A stretch of 64,000 nt of DNA, taken from CBFDCQ01 sp965603355 (GTDB lineage: Bacteria > Hydrogenedentota > CAZGCA01 > CBFDCQ01). The notes beneath the pieces are model-generated. The model saw nothing but the letters and a program-made list of their open reading frames with translations, searched no databases and was not told where the DNA came from. The stretch lies in assembly GCA_965603355.1 (NCBI GenBank), contig CBFDCQ010000004.1, positions 28,051 to 92,050 of the forward strand, in the 5' to 3' direction. Numbering within the stretch: the stretch's first letter is position 1; each line of letters opens with the position of its first letter. The position numbers and the translations under genes were made by a program. This document shows, piece by piece, positions 32,959-41,639 of the stretch.

Positions 32959-33453
32959 CTACGTGCCGTAGCGCTCCGAATGCACTATATCCTCGAGAGG
33001 TTTCTTCTCCTTCTGAACAGGTGTGACCGCCGGTCTGCCGATTGGCAGGAGAATGATGAGGCGGCGGTCCTCAGGGACGCCGAGCAGCTCTTTGGCCCAC
33101 TCCTCATGTCTGAGCAGCGTTCCTTCCACCCAGCAGGATGCGTACCCGAGCGCGGTGATCGCGAGCAGCATGTTCTCGGCGGCGGCGGACGCGTCCTCCA
33201 ACCAGTACTCTGAGCTCTTGTCGGCGACTATAGCGATTATGACCGATGATTGTGCGATGAAGGGCTGGACCCTCTCCAGTTTCTCTATCGTGGCCGGATC
33301 TGCAATGACAACATATTCGAGCGGCTGAAGGTTCCTCCCTGACGGCGCACGTCGTCCCGCGTCGAGAATCTTACGGAGGTCCTCGTCGCTGATATCCGCC
33401 GACTCGAGCTGCCTGACGCTCGCCCGTTTTTCAATGGCTTCAAAAAGGTCCAT
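32959..33453 (-). CDS. Nitroreductase-family flavoprotein
   Basis: The 164-residue protein has the small nitroreductase fold: FEAIEKRASVRQLESADISD, GRRAPSGRNLQPLEYVVIAD (FMN-binding SxRNxQP), ASAAAENMLLAITALGYASC and WVEGTLLR, and LPIGRPAV near the end. The SVRQ motif contributes FMN phosphate binding. I set the start at the ATG at 33453 because AAGGAG lies 6 bases upstream. The ATG at 33459 would touch that site. It begins 24 bases after the CCA end of tRNA-Arg, on the same strand. Confidence 0.9.
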   Translation of the reverse strand: MDLFEAIEKRASVRQLESADISDEDLRKILDAGRRAPSGRNLQPLEYVVIADPATIEKLERVQPFIAQSSVIIAIVADKSSEYWLEDASAAAENMLLAITALGYASCWVEGTLLRHEEWAKELLGVPEDRRLIILLPIGRPAVTPVQKEKKPLEDIVHSERYGT

Positions 33454-33476
33454 TTGCATCTCCTTGGGTTGTTGTA

Positions 33477-33553
33477 TGGCGTGCCCGGAGGGAGTCGAAC
33501 CCTCAGCCCTCGGCTTAGAAGGCCGATGCTCTATCCTGTTGAGCTACGGGCAC
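33477..33553 (-). tRNA. tRNA-Arg (anticodon UCU)
   Basis: The minus strand folds into a full cloverleaf: acceptor GTGCCCG/CGGGCAC, D arm with AGCTCAACAGGATAGAGC, anticodon stem TCGGC/GCCGA around loop CTTCTAA (anticodon TCT), T arm with GGTTCGACTCC. The discriminator is G at 33480, and CCA is encoded at 33479-33477. It reads AGA codons. Confidence 0.95.
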
Positions 33554-33582
33554 ACGGCAAGGTCTTCCGCTTAACCATCTCA

Positions 33583-33612
33583 ATATTAGGTGGAATATCT
33601 GTGAAAAGTCAA
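33583..33612 (-). promoter_or_regulatory. Promoter of tRNA-Arg (and probably the nitroreductase)
   Basis: On the minus strand TTGACT (33612-33607) and TAATAT (33588-33583) with an 18-base spacer, about 25 bases before the mature tRNA start. Confidence 0.6.
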
Positions 33613-33701
33613 GCAGAAGGGAGCATGAATCGATGCGATGTGTACGCGGGCCGGACATGTTCCGGTATGTGTGCGCGGTTCCGGATAGCTGCCTTTTCTA
33701 T

Positions 33702-33730
33702 TTGACATGACGTGTGGACTATGTTAACTT
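33702..33730 (+). promoter_or_regulatory. Promoter of the transglutaminase-like gene
   Basis: TTGACA (33702-33707) and TAACTT (33725-33730) with a 17-base spacer, about 50 bases before the ATG at 33784. Confidence 0.55.
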
Positions 33731-33783
33731 CCACGAAAGAAACGGGTTGCGGGACGGAAAACAACGACGTGGAGGTAACAGCG

Positions 33784-35316
33784 ATGAGTGTTCGTATGCG
33801 TCAATTAGCGCTGATGGCAGCGTGTTCGGCTTTCATGCTTCTCTCGCCTTGGAACGTTGCAGGGGCTGAAAGCGACCTTGAAGGGATTGAAGATCTTTTC
33901 GGCAAGGATTGGTATGGACTGTATATGCTCGGTCAAAAGTTCGGATATGCGGTGACTGAACTCGGTGAGACGGAGCTCCAGGGCGAGAAGGGGTACAGGC
34001 TCCATGTTGAGACGCACCTTGCGCTTGCCATGTTCGGCACCGCGCAAGAGCTTGACAGCATTGAGACCAGGATATACGGACCGGACGGCGGGCTCAGACA
34101 GCTGAAGTTCAATATGCCGCAGCCGATGGGAGAGCCGATGGAGTATCTTGGAGAGGTTGTTGACGATAAGTTTCGGCTTACGAGAAAGGTAGCCGGCCAA
34201 GACCAGGTCACACTGGTTGATATTCCCGAGGAGACGCTGCGCGACGCCCTCGAGGAGCTTGCGATGATAAACGAGGACAGTAAGGTAGGTGATTCTCGCG
34301 TATCTCACGTGTACCAGCCGCTCATGGACGACAAAAAGGCGCTGGAAGCAAAGAGCGTGATCACCGCTGTGGAGGAGACTCTGTACAACGGTGTGCCAAC
34401 GCGCGTATTCCTCGTCGAGACGACAATATTGCCGGTGGGGATTAAAGCCGTGTCCAAGATCACCCCGGACGGCGATATGCTTGAACAGCAGTTTGGCGGG
34501 TTCACGATGCGCCTGGAGACCGAGGAGCTGGCAAAAGACAGCCAGTACGTAGCGGATATGACAATCTCGAGCGCGGTCCTTACAGCAAAGCCCATACCGA
34601 ACCCGGGTTCGGTAAACAAGATGACCGTGCGGGTAAAGGGGATTAAGGACGAGGCTCTAATCATTAAGGATGCACGGCAGTCGTACTTGCTCGACGTGGA
34701 CGAGAACGATGAGGAGGAGGCCGCGGCCGGCAGGGCGTCACGGCCGCAGGAGTCGTATCTGCTTACCGTGAGAAAGGACAATCTGGACGATGTCCGTCCC
34801 ACCACGATACCGATGAGGCCGGAGAGATTCGGGTCAGAGCTAAAACCGAGCGCTTTTGTCCAGAGCAATGACCCTAAGATCGTGCAGCAGGCGAAAAGCA
34901 TCGTCGGTGCGGAGACGGACGCCGTTAAAGTGATGAGAATGCTCAACCGATGGGTCTACCGTAACCTCGATAAGCAGTACACGGGAGCCGTGTCCAACGC
35001 GCTCGACACTCTCGCGACAAAGAGCGGCGATTGTACCGAACATTCGGTCCTGTTTGTGGCGTTGGCGCGTGCCGTCGGTCTTCCCGCGCGGGAGGTGTCG
35101 GGCATAGTGTATTCCGAGGAGTACGGCGGTTTCTTTTTCCACCAGTGGGCGGAAGTCTTTGTTGGTAAATGGGTTGCGACGGACCCGACGTTCGAACAGC
35201 CGATAGCGGACGCGACGCACATCAAGCTCAGCGAGGGCGAACTGCTCAAGCAGGTGAGGGTAACGAGCGTTATCGGACGCCTGAAAATCGAGGTGCTCGA
35301 CTTCACGCACGAGTAG
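33784..35316 (+). CDS. Secreted transglutaminase-like (papain-fold) protein
   Basis: The 510-residue protein has a signal peptide (about residues 1-30, ending VAGAE), a long N-terminal beta-rich region and a C-terminal transglutaminase core. The catalytic triad is visible as Cys417 (SGDCTEHS), His453 (FFHQWAEVF) and Asp467 (VATDPTF). Such proteins act in the periplasm as peptidases, amidases or cross-linkers. The ATG at 33784 has GTGGAGG 7-11 bases upstream. An in-frame upstream extension of 24 codons has no such site and begins inside the promoter. The natural substrate is unknown. Confidence 0.87.
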   Translation: MSVRMRQLALMAACSAFMLLSPWNVAGAESDLEGIEDLFGKDWYGLYMLGQKFGYAVTELGETELQGEKGYRLHVETHLALAMFGTAQELDSIETRIYGPDGGLRQLKFNMPQPMGEPMEYLGEVVDDKFRLTRKVAGQDQVTLVDIPEETLRDALEELAMINEDSKVGDSRVSHVYQPLMDDKKALEAKSVITAVEETLYNGVPTRVFLVETTILPVGIKAVSKITPDGDMLEQQFGGFTMRLETEELAKDSQYVADMTISSAVLTAKPIPNPGSVNKMTVRVKGIKDEALIIKDARQSYLLDVDENDEEEAAAGRASRPQESYLLTVRKDNLDDVRPTTIPMRPERFGSELKPSAFVQSNDPKIVQQAKSIVGAETDAVKVMRMLNRWVYRNLDKQYTGAVSNALDTLATKSGDCTEHSVLFVALARAVGLPAREVSGIVYSEEYGGFFFHQWAEVFVGKWVATDPTFEQPIADATHIKLSEGELLKQVRVTSVIGRLKIEVLDFTHE

Positions 35317-35607
35317 GCCGCCCCGGCATTCTTCCACCGTGGCAGACAGGAATGTCTGCCCCACCAACATTAAACGATCGCGGGTACGCCACAGCGACCC
35401 CTGCCACTGCTTTGCCACAGAGTGCACGGAGGACACCGAGACAATCATATTCGATTCGGGTGACGTTGTCTGTGTACTCTGGGGTGGCCTTGAAGGGCGG
35501 AAGTGGAACGTATGGGAAGATCATGGACATTAAGGCAAGGGTATACGGCTGATAATAAAAGTAGGGGCGGTTTGCGAACCGCCCCTACACAATCCGTTCA
35601 GTAATCG
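35317..35607. repeat. Gap with two hairpin repeats of the dispersed family
   Basis: GGCAGACA/TGTCTGCC (35341-35360, 4-base loop) and GTAGGGGCGG/CCGCCCCTAC (35561-35588) lie between convergent genes. The second is a textbook member of the GTAGGG...CCCTAC family and may serve as a bidirectional transcription stop. No gene is visible between them. Confidence 0.7.
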
Positions 35608-38600
35608 TCAGAGAGTCAAACTGCGCTTGCTTTCCGTTTTCTGCGCACACGCGATAGAGCTTATTGCCGCGCCCGCCAGGAGTGCCGTCACGGCCAGCGG
35701 GAACGTCATGGTCAGCTTCGCGAGGGCCACTATCGGAGTCAGTACGACGCGTACCGCGGCTCTGAGGAGTTCATGGTTAGCTATGAACCGCGCTATCGGC
35801 GGACTGAACCGGTAGTACGTTCTTACAAACGCGGTTCCCACGCGATTGGTCAGGAGATACCTATCCCGGAAATCGGACAGGATGCCGACCTCTCCAGCGA
35901 GCGGTGTCCCGTAAGCAGCGCTAGCGATAAAACACGGTCCGCCGGCACCGCCGCGTCCACGCCCAACAAACTCAGCCGGTTGCTCAGCCCGCTGCACGAA
36001 ATAGCCGATGAAATCCTGGTCGATCTGGTCTGCGTCAAGAGGTGCGTACTCTCTGTTGCCCGGCTCGAACCTGTACCGTTGTTGCCCAGTTGGCAGAGGA
36101 AGGTTTGGAAGCAACGGCATGACAATGTAATTGCCGGCCGGTAAGTCAGTGAAGGCGTACGAGCCGTCCTCACTCGGACTCATTGAGTCGATCGCGTCGC
36201 CTCTGAGTTCGAGCACCACATCGCCTGGTGTGGCGGTCCCGCCTTCCAGCGTAACCGTACCCGATATGCTGAACGTCCCCGGTACGTATGTCCCGAGGAA
36301 ATCCTGGTCGATCTGGTCAGCGTCGAGCGGCGAGTACTGTCTGTTGTTCGGTTCGAACGTGTACCCCGGCAGAGACGGTACGATGATGTAGTTGCCGGCA
36401 GGTAAATCGTTGAACGCATACGTTCCGTCCTCAGCAGGACTTACTGAGTCGGTCACGTCGCCCTGCAGTTGCATCGTCACATCGGTCACGGATGCCGTCC
36501 CGCCTTCGAGGGCGACCGTACCTGAGATGTTGAATGTCTCCGGCGTGTACGTTCCGACGAAATCCTGGTCGATCTGGTCGGAGTCGAGCGGCGAGTACTG
36601 TCTGTTGACCGGTTCAAAGACGTACTCGGCCAACGAGGGAGTCACTGTGTAGTCGCCCGTCAGCAGAGTCTCGAACGCGTAAGTCCCGTCCTCTTCGGGA
36701 TTTATGGTCGCGATGGCGTTGCCGCTCAGCAGCATCGTCACATCGGTCGCAGAGGCCGGGCCGCCGATGAGGGTGACGTTACCCGAAATGCCGTACGTTG
36801 GCGGTACGAAAGTGCCGACGAAATCCTGGTTGACCATGTCGGAGTCCAGGGATGCGTAGTCTCTTTGCGCCGGTTCGAACGTGTATCCCGCCAGACTTGG
36901 CCTGATGAAGTAGTCGTAGTCGTCCTCCAGGTCGGTGAAGGCGTAAGTGCCGTCCCCATTCGGGGATATCGTCTCATCGTAGTCGCCGCCCAACATCAAC
37001 GTAACGTCCGTAACGGAGGCGGCACCGCCGACCAACGAGACGGTACCCGAGATATCGTGCGTTAGCGGCACGAACGTTCCGACGAAGTCCTGGTCGGTCA
37101 TGTCGGCATTCAGGGGGTCGTAGTCTCTTTGCAGCGGTTCCCAGGTGTACCCGGCCAGAGAAGGTGTCACAGTGTAGGTGCCTTCCTCAAGGTCGGTGAG
37201 GCTGTATGTGCCGTCCCCACTCGGGGATATGGCTTGGCTGGCATCACCGCTCAACGTCAGTGTGACGTCCGTCACGTCAGCGGTTGTGCCTACCAGTGAG
37301 ACGGTGCCCGAAATGCTGTACAGCGTCGGACCATCAAACTTAGCCGCGAAAACGTCATAGCCGCCCACCGAAGTCAGGCCGGTCTCGTTATCCTCTCCCG
37401 GACCGAAAACAACGCCGCCCGGTTCCTGTACGGATTCGCCCCTGTAAGTGCCTGTCGCCACGGAGGTACCGTCATCAAGTGCCGCGACGCCGTAGCCATA
37501 GGCGCCGTCAGTGCCGGTGCCGCCCGCGCGCCTGGCCCACCTGAGCGTTCCGTCATCATTGTACTCTGCCAGGAAGAAGTCCCGGTTGGCCGAGGTGGTG
37601 AGAGACGTCTCGTTGGTCTCACCCGCGCCGAACGTCGCGGTGCTCTCAAAATCTCCTGTCACAATCGATCTGCCGTTCGGCAGGACAGCGATTCCGCGGC
37701 CATAGTCGTAATCATCGCCGCCGGCGTGCGTCGCCCACTCGAGTGTGCCGTCGGAATTGTACTTGGCAACCAGAATGTCAGGATAATCGCCGCTGTCCAA
37801 GATCGTTTCATTCGGGTCGCCGGGGCCGAACGTCGCCACACCCTCGAAATTTCCCGTGATGAGCGAGCTGCCGTCAGCGAGCGCCACGATGTCCTCGCCT
37901 TCGGCGCTCCGGTTGCCGCCTGATCTCATTGCCCAGACGAGGTCGCCATCCGGGTCGTATTTTGCCACGAAGATATCCCAATCGCCGGCGGAACTCAGAG
38001 TAGTCTCGTTAGCTTCGCCAGCACCGAACGTCACGTCGTTCCAGAAGGCGCCGGTCACGAGCGAGCTGCCGTCGGTAAGCGCTGCAATTCCTTGCCCATT
38101 GGCGTCGGCGTTATCGGTACCGCCGGCTTGTGTAGCCCAGGCGAGCGTTCCGTCCGAGTTGTACTTTGCCACGAAAAGGTCGTTCTGGCCGGCTGATGTC
38201 AGGGGAGTCTCGTTACCTTCTCCGGCGCCAAACGTTGCCGTGCCGGCGAACTGTCCCGTCACGAGCGCGCTACCGTCCGCGAGTGCCGCGACGGCATGGC
38301 CCTCGGTCGAGGTGTCCCCGCCGGCGCTCACGGCCCACGCAAGAGTACCGTCCGAGTTGTATTTGGCCAGAAACAGGTTCACGGGCCAGGCGGGCGCGGT
38401 TAAGGAGGTCTCGTTGTCCTCGCCGTCACCGAATGTCGCCGTGAACTGGAAGCGCCCCGTCACAAGGGAGCTGCCGTCGGCGAGCGCGGCGATGCCGTAT
38501 CCCTGATCGACACCGGTACCGCCTGCGCTCTCCGCCCAAGCAAGAGTGCCGTCTGCATTGTATCCCGCCACAAAGATGTCAAACTCGCCGGCGGAACTCA

Positions 38601-38901
38601 GGATAGTCTCGTTATCTTCCCCTGCGCCGAACGTGGCCGTGTATGTTACTCCCGGATCCATGACAAAGGCTCCGAAGGTTCCGGTCACGACCGAGCCTCC
38701 GTCCGACAGTACTGCAATACTCCGTCCTTCGTCCGTTAAAGTACCTCCGGCACTTACCGCCCACAGGAGGTCACCGTCGTCGGCCATCGCGACGTTTCCC
38801 GGCAGGACAATCAGAGCTGTGCTGAGCATCAGACATAGAAAGGCAACTACAATAGACGACCTGCGGCTGATAGCACGGCTGTTCTTTCTTAAGAAGTTCA
38901 T
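35608..38901 (-). CDS. Secreted multi-repeat protein: seven propeller repeats, five beta-sandwich repeats, CFI-box C-terminus
   Basis: This 1097-residue protein has a signal peptide (residues 1-40, ending VAMA). Residues 45-529 are seven copies of a 66-77 residue repeat of the SBBP kind (WAxxAGG, GIAALADGSSLVTG, TATFGAGExNET, DIFVAKYNSDGT), the number needed for a seven-bladed propeller. Residues 530-974 are five copies of an 87-residue carboxypeptidase-regulatory-like domain (ISGTVxLxGG, DGTYAFTDL, DQIDQDFVGTYVP). From residue 990 comes CFIASAAYGTPLAGEVGILS, then FRDRYLLTNRVGTAFV, the CFI-box C-terminal domain, with a final hydrophobic segment. Surface attachment or processing at that end is inferred. 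The ATG has GGGAGGTG upstream. Confidence 0.88.
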   Translation of the reverse strand: MNFLRKNSRAISRRSSIVVAFLCLMLSTALIVLPGNVAMADDGDLLWAVSAGGTLTDEGRSIAVLSDGGSVVTGTFGAFVMDPGVTYTATFGAGEDNETILSSAGEFDIFVAGYNADGTLAWAESAGGTGVDQGYGIAALADGSSLVTGRFQFTATFGDGEDNETSLTAPAWPVNLFLAKYNSDGTLAWAVSAGGDTSTEGHAVAALADGSALVTGQFAGTATFGAGEGNETPLTSAGQNDLFVAKYNSDGTLAWATQAGGTDNADANGQGIAALTDGSSLVTGAFWNDVTFGAGEANETTLSSAGDWDIFVAKYDPDGDLVWAMRSGGNRSAEGEDIVALADGSSLITGNFEGVATFGPGDPNETILDSGDYPDILVAKYNSDGTLEWATHAGGDDYDYGRGIAVLPNGRSIVTGDFESTATFGAGETNETSLTTSANRDFFLAEYNDDGTLRWARRAGGTGTDGAYGYGVAALDDGTSVATGTYRGESVQEPGGVVFGPGEDNETGLTSVGGYDVFAAKFDGPTLYSISGTVSLVGTTADVTDVTLTLSGDASQAISPSGDGTYSLTDLEEGTYTVTPSLAGYTWEPLQRDYDPLNADMTDQDFVGTFVPLTHDISGTVSLVGGAASVTDVTLMLGGDYDETISPNGDGTYAFTDLEDDYDYFIRPSLAGYTFEPAQRDYASLDSDMVNQDFVGTFVPPTYGISGNVTLIGGPASATDVTMLLSGNAIATINPEEDGTYAFETLLTGDYTVTPSLAEYVFEPVNRQYSPLDSDQIDQDFVGTYTPETFNISGTVALEGGTASVTDVTMQLQGDVTDSVSPAEDGTYAFNDLPAGNYIIVPSLPGYTFEPNNRQYSPLDADQIDQDFLGTYVPGTFSISGTVTLEGGTATPGDVVLELRGDAIDSMSPSEDGSYAFTDLPAGNYIVMPLLPNLPLPTGQQRYRFEPGNREYAPLDADQIDQDFIGYFVQRAEQPAEFVGRGRGGAGGPCFIASAAYGTPLAGEVGILSDFRDRYLLTNRVGTAFVRTYYRFSPPIARFIANHELLRAAVRVVLTPIVALAKLTMTFPLAVTALLAGAAISSIACAQKTESKRSLTL

Positions 38902-39177
38902 TTCACACCTCCCGTTAGAGCTTTGTCACACATCGTTGCGTACGTGTCCGAAGCGAGAACGGAACTCGTTCCGCTTGGCTTGCTTTCCCTGTTCAGTACC
39001 GCTCGGTCAGGGATATACGCGCACGCATAAGGTACAACAACTCTTCTCGGACGAAGTACTCGTCCACTCCCCCTCGGCAAGAGACACAGTGCGCAACCAA
39101 TGCCACGCACAGGATCGCCTCGAAAACCACCTTATGAAATGGCGATTCTGCCGTCTCTTATCGAGAATCCAGAATCT

Positions 39178-39207
39178 ATGTTAGCAGAAGGATGGCGAAA
39201 GTGTCAA
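39178..39207 (-). promoter_or_regulatory. Promoter of the secreted repeat protein
   Basis: On the minus strand TTGACA (39207-39202) and TAACAT (39183-39178) with an 18-base spacer, the same boxes and spacing as the pil promoter. Confidence 0.6.
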
Positions 39208-39522
39208 TGACAAAATCGCATTTTATGCTTGGAGTGACCGTGTCGCAACAGACAGAAATCCGTGGCATCCCTCTCGTCCCTCAGCACTTGACCGAGCTAT
39301 CCAGCCCCGGTCCCGCAATCTCCGGTGTGGGATCCGGTTAAGCAAGAGCCGCCGGAAGCCGGCAAGTGCCAGTTCAGGAGCGCGTGTTCGAGTCAAAGGT
39401 AGGCGGGCGGAAATGCGCAGTCTGAGTGCTGGATATCCCCTCCAAGAAATATTATATTCGGAATGGTGTTCCTTATTGTTCCGCATTGTATCGCTTTACT
39501 CCTAATTGAGGTGTATTATGCG

Positions 39523-39551
39523 TTGACAAAATCGCCCAAATATGGTTCAAT
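39523..39551 (+). promoter_or_regulatory. Promoter of the PEP-CTERM protein gene
   Basis: TTGACA (39523-39528) and TTCAAT (39546-39551) with a 17-base spacer. No sigma-54 site of the kind that precedes PEP-CTERM genes in some species was seen. Confidence 0.5.
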
Positions 39552-39609
39552 ATACATGCAAGTTAGGCGATTATTTAGTAGGGCAGAGGTCAGAGAGAGT
39601 AGGACGGAG

Positions 39610-39689
39610 GCCCGGCAGAAACTGTTATGTCTGCCGGGCATTATTGTTTCATAGAGGAATGTTGCAGACAGACCATAAGTCAGTCTGTC
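39610..39689 (+). promoter_or_regulatory. Two hairpins in the PEP-CTERM gene leader
   Basis: GCCCGGCAGA/TCTGCCGGGC (39610-39639, perfect 10-bp stem) is followed by ATTATTGTTT, a weak T-rich tract that could attenuate transcription. A second stem, GACAGAC/GTCTGTC (39667-39689), ends 9 bases before the ribosome-binding site. Confidence 0.6.
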
Positions 39690-39713
39690 GAACAGGGAAA
39701 GGAGATGGTAACG

Positions 39714-40319
39714 ATGAGGAGAAGAATTGCTGTTACACTGGGCCTTGTAGCATGCGCCATGTTTATTGGTGCTAACGCGGCGGACGCGATATTGATCACC
39801 TTTACTGAGAATAGCTGGACATACGATGCACCGCCGCCGAACACGCAGAACACTTCGCTCACGTCGGACGAGTTTGTGGCACAGGGCATACTCATACAGG
39901 ATGTCTATCAGTATGCAGATGACCGCGATGTGTGGAACACCTTGGATCCTGTCGGCCTGGCACCGTCGACCAGTGACACGCCCGGCGTGATAGCGTTCGT
40001 GGTCCCCACTAACGCTGTGACGGTTGAGTGGTGGTTCCAGAGCTTCGATGAGAGGACCATACACGTGGAGGCGTACAACTCAAGCGGTGACTTGCTGGAC
40101 GAGTTCGAGTACGGTGGCGAGGGTCCTATTAACGGTACAGATACGCTGACAGGGTTTGAGATCGCAGAAATCCGCTTTTTCGACCACACCGTCGGCGCCT
40201 TTCCGGGTATCTCCTCTATTGACTTCGAGCCGGTTCCGGAGCCGGCGACGATACTCATGCTCGGCTGCCTGGGCGCTGGTCTGGCCGGTGCGACGAAGCT
40301 GAGAAGGAAGAAGAAATAG
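39714..40319 (+). CDS. PEP-CTERM sorting-signal protein
   Basis: The 201-residue protein has a signal peptide (RRRIAVTLGLVACAMFIGAN, cleavage after ADA) and a C-terminal tripartite sorting signal: VPEPATI, a hydrophobic helix (LMLGCLGAGLAGA) and a basic tail (TKLRRKKK). Exosortase recognises this signal at the inner membrane and the protein is then exported, often to the exopolysaccharide layer. The middle resembles small lectin-like beta-sandwich domains (FVVPTNAVTVEWWFQSFDER, IHVEAYNSSGDLLDEFEY). The ATG at 39714 has AAAGGAG 9 bases upstream. No exosortase gene is in the window. Confidence 0.9.
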   Translation: MRRRIAVTLGLVACAMFIGANAADAILITFTENSWTYDAPPPNTQNTSLTSDEFVAQGILIQDVYQYADDRDVWNTLDPVGLAPSTSDTPGVIAFVVPTNAVTVEWWFQSFDERTIHVEAYNSSGDLLDEFEYGGEGPINGTDTLTGFEIAEIRFFDHTVGAFPGISSIDFEPVPEPATILMLGCLGAGLAGATKLRRKKK

Positions 40320-40341
40320 TCTGAAAACGAGTCAGCATTGA

Positions 40342-40386
40342 GCGGAGCGCGGTCGCCTCGGTGACCACGCTCCGCTTTTTCTTTTT
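40342..40386 (+). terminator. Rho-independent terminator after the PEP-CTERM gene
   Basis: GCGGAGCGCGGTC (40342-40354) pairs with GACCACGCTCCGC (40363-40375) with one mismatch, followed by TTTTTCTTTTT. Confidence 0.9.
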
Positions 40387-40461
40387 CACGAATCGCCTGT
40401 GCCGGAGAGCCGGGTTGGCGTGTGGGAATTCCCCATGATTTCTAGCGGGTTGCCTTGTTGA

Positions 40462-41637
40462 CTAGTCTGGCGCGGAAGGTTTTTTCCAGACGCACTTTCC
40501 GGCCACGATTGTGGCGATTACGTCCAGATTCTCGTCGACTATTGTGATGTCGGCGTTCATATTCGGGGCGATTCGGCCTTTCTTGTCGTCAATCCCCAGC
40601 ATCCGCGCCGGGTTTGAGGTGACCGCCTTGAGGGCTGCGAAGATGTCTGAGCCGGTGAACTCGCAGAAGTTCTTCACAGCACTGTTGAGCGTCAGGGTGC
40701 TTCCCGCGAGGGTTCCATCGGCCGTCCGGGCGATGCCACCCTCAACCGTTACCGGGATGTCGCCGAGCGTGTAGTCTCCGTCGGGCATCCCCGCTGCTGC
40801 CGTGGCGTCTGTTACGAGAATGATTCTGTCGATACGCTTCGCCTTGGCGACAAGGGCGACCACCGGCGGCGCGACGTGGTGACCGTCAACGATCAGCTCG
40901 ACTGTGATCTCGTCGCGTACCAGTGCCGCTGTGGCCATGTTCGGCGATCGATGATGGGGCGGCGGCATAGCGTTGAAAAGATGCGTAATGTGTCTCATTC
41001 CGTGGGCCAGGGCGTTCACTGTCTGTTCGAGCGTCGCCTGGCTGTGCCCCCCGCACGCGACAATGCCGCGTCGGCCGAGCTCCTCGACAAGCTCGACGGC
41101 ACCTTCAAGCTCGGGCGCGAGGGTCATCGCAGCAGGCGGCTCGATGCCATCGAGCAAATCGTGTGCGTCAAGGGCAACGGTCTCAAACACGTCCGCCGGT
41201 ATCGCGCCACATCGCGCAGGGTTGAGATACGGGCCCTCGAGATGGACGCCCAGTATCTGCGCCCCGGGTACAGGTTTTCTGCGGGCTTCCTGCAGCTTCT
41301 GGACGACCGGTCCCATATCATCGCGGCCCACACCGGCGACAGTCGCGAGAAATCCGGTGACGCCGGTCTCGGCGAGGCGTTTCTGAAGGTGGGCGATCTC
41401 TTCCGGAGTTGCTTTGACGAGGTCTATCCCGAAGGAACCGTGTGTGTGCAGATCGATGAATCCCGGCGCGACATAGTGCCCGCCGGCTTCGATCACGACA
41501 CCGTGCCGGGCTTCGCCGCGCCCGACAACATCTTTGATCACGCCATTCTCGATAACCAGATCGTTATCGTCGGCTATGCCCTGTTCCAGAACGAGTTTAC
41601 CGCCGGTGATGACCAATTTGTCGTCGTTGCGCGTCAT
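40462..41637 (-). CDS. nagA: N-acetylglucosamine-6-phosphate deacetylase
   Basis: The 391-residue amidohydrolase has VAPGFIDLHTHGSFGIDLVK near the N-terminus, GVHLEGPYLNPARCGA, the metal ligand in CGGHSQATLEQTVNALAHGM, HLFNAMPPPHHRSPN and LVTDATAAAGMPDGDYTLGD with the catalytic Asp. It ends DADITIVDENLDVIATIVAG-like. It converts GlcNAc-6-P to glucosamine-6-P in amino-sugar recycling. The ATG at 41637 lies two bases after the stop of the preceding gene, so translation is coupled. A 53-codon upstream extension overlapping that gene is rejected. Confidence 0.95.
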   Translation of the reverse strand: MTRNDDKLVITGGKLVLEQGIADDNDLVIENGVIKDVVGRGEARHGVVIEAGGHYVAPGFIDLHTHGSFGIDLVKATPEEIAHLQKRLAETGVTGFLATVAGVGRDDMGPVVQKLQEARRKPVPGAQILGVHLEGPYLNPARCGAIPADVFETVALDAHDLLDGIEPPAAMTLAPELEGAVELVEELGRRGIVACGGHSQATLEQTVNALAHGMRHITHLFNAMPPPHHRSPNMATAALVRDEITVELIVDGHHVAPPVVALVAKAKRIDRIILVTDATAAAGMPDGDYTLGDIPVTVEGGIARTADGTLAGSTLTLNSAVKNFCEFTGSDIFAALKAVTSNPARMLGIDDKKGRIAPNMNADITIVDENLDVIATIVAGKCVWKKPSAPD

Positions 41638-41639
41638 CT

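Larger units (their letters stand above)
38902..39713. other. Long divergent gap with two leaders
   Basis: The minus-strand promoter at 39178-39207 would give a leader of about 270 bases for the secreted repeat protein. The plus-strand promoter at 39523-39551 gives a leader of about 155 bases for the PEP-CTERM gene, with two hairpins. Between 39210 and 39520 I see nothing recognisable. Confidence 0.5.

Noticed and set aside
35980..38770. Tandem DNA repeats in the large secreted protein gene as a possible CRISPR array
   Set aside because: The repeat units are about 200-260 bases, diverged, in frame and encode protein domains. There are no short identical repeats with unique spacers.
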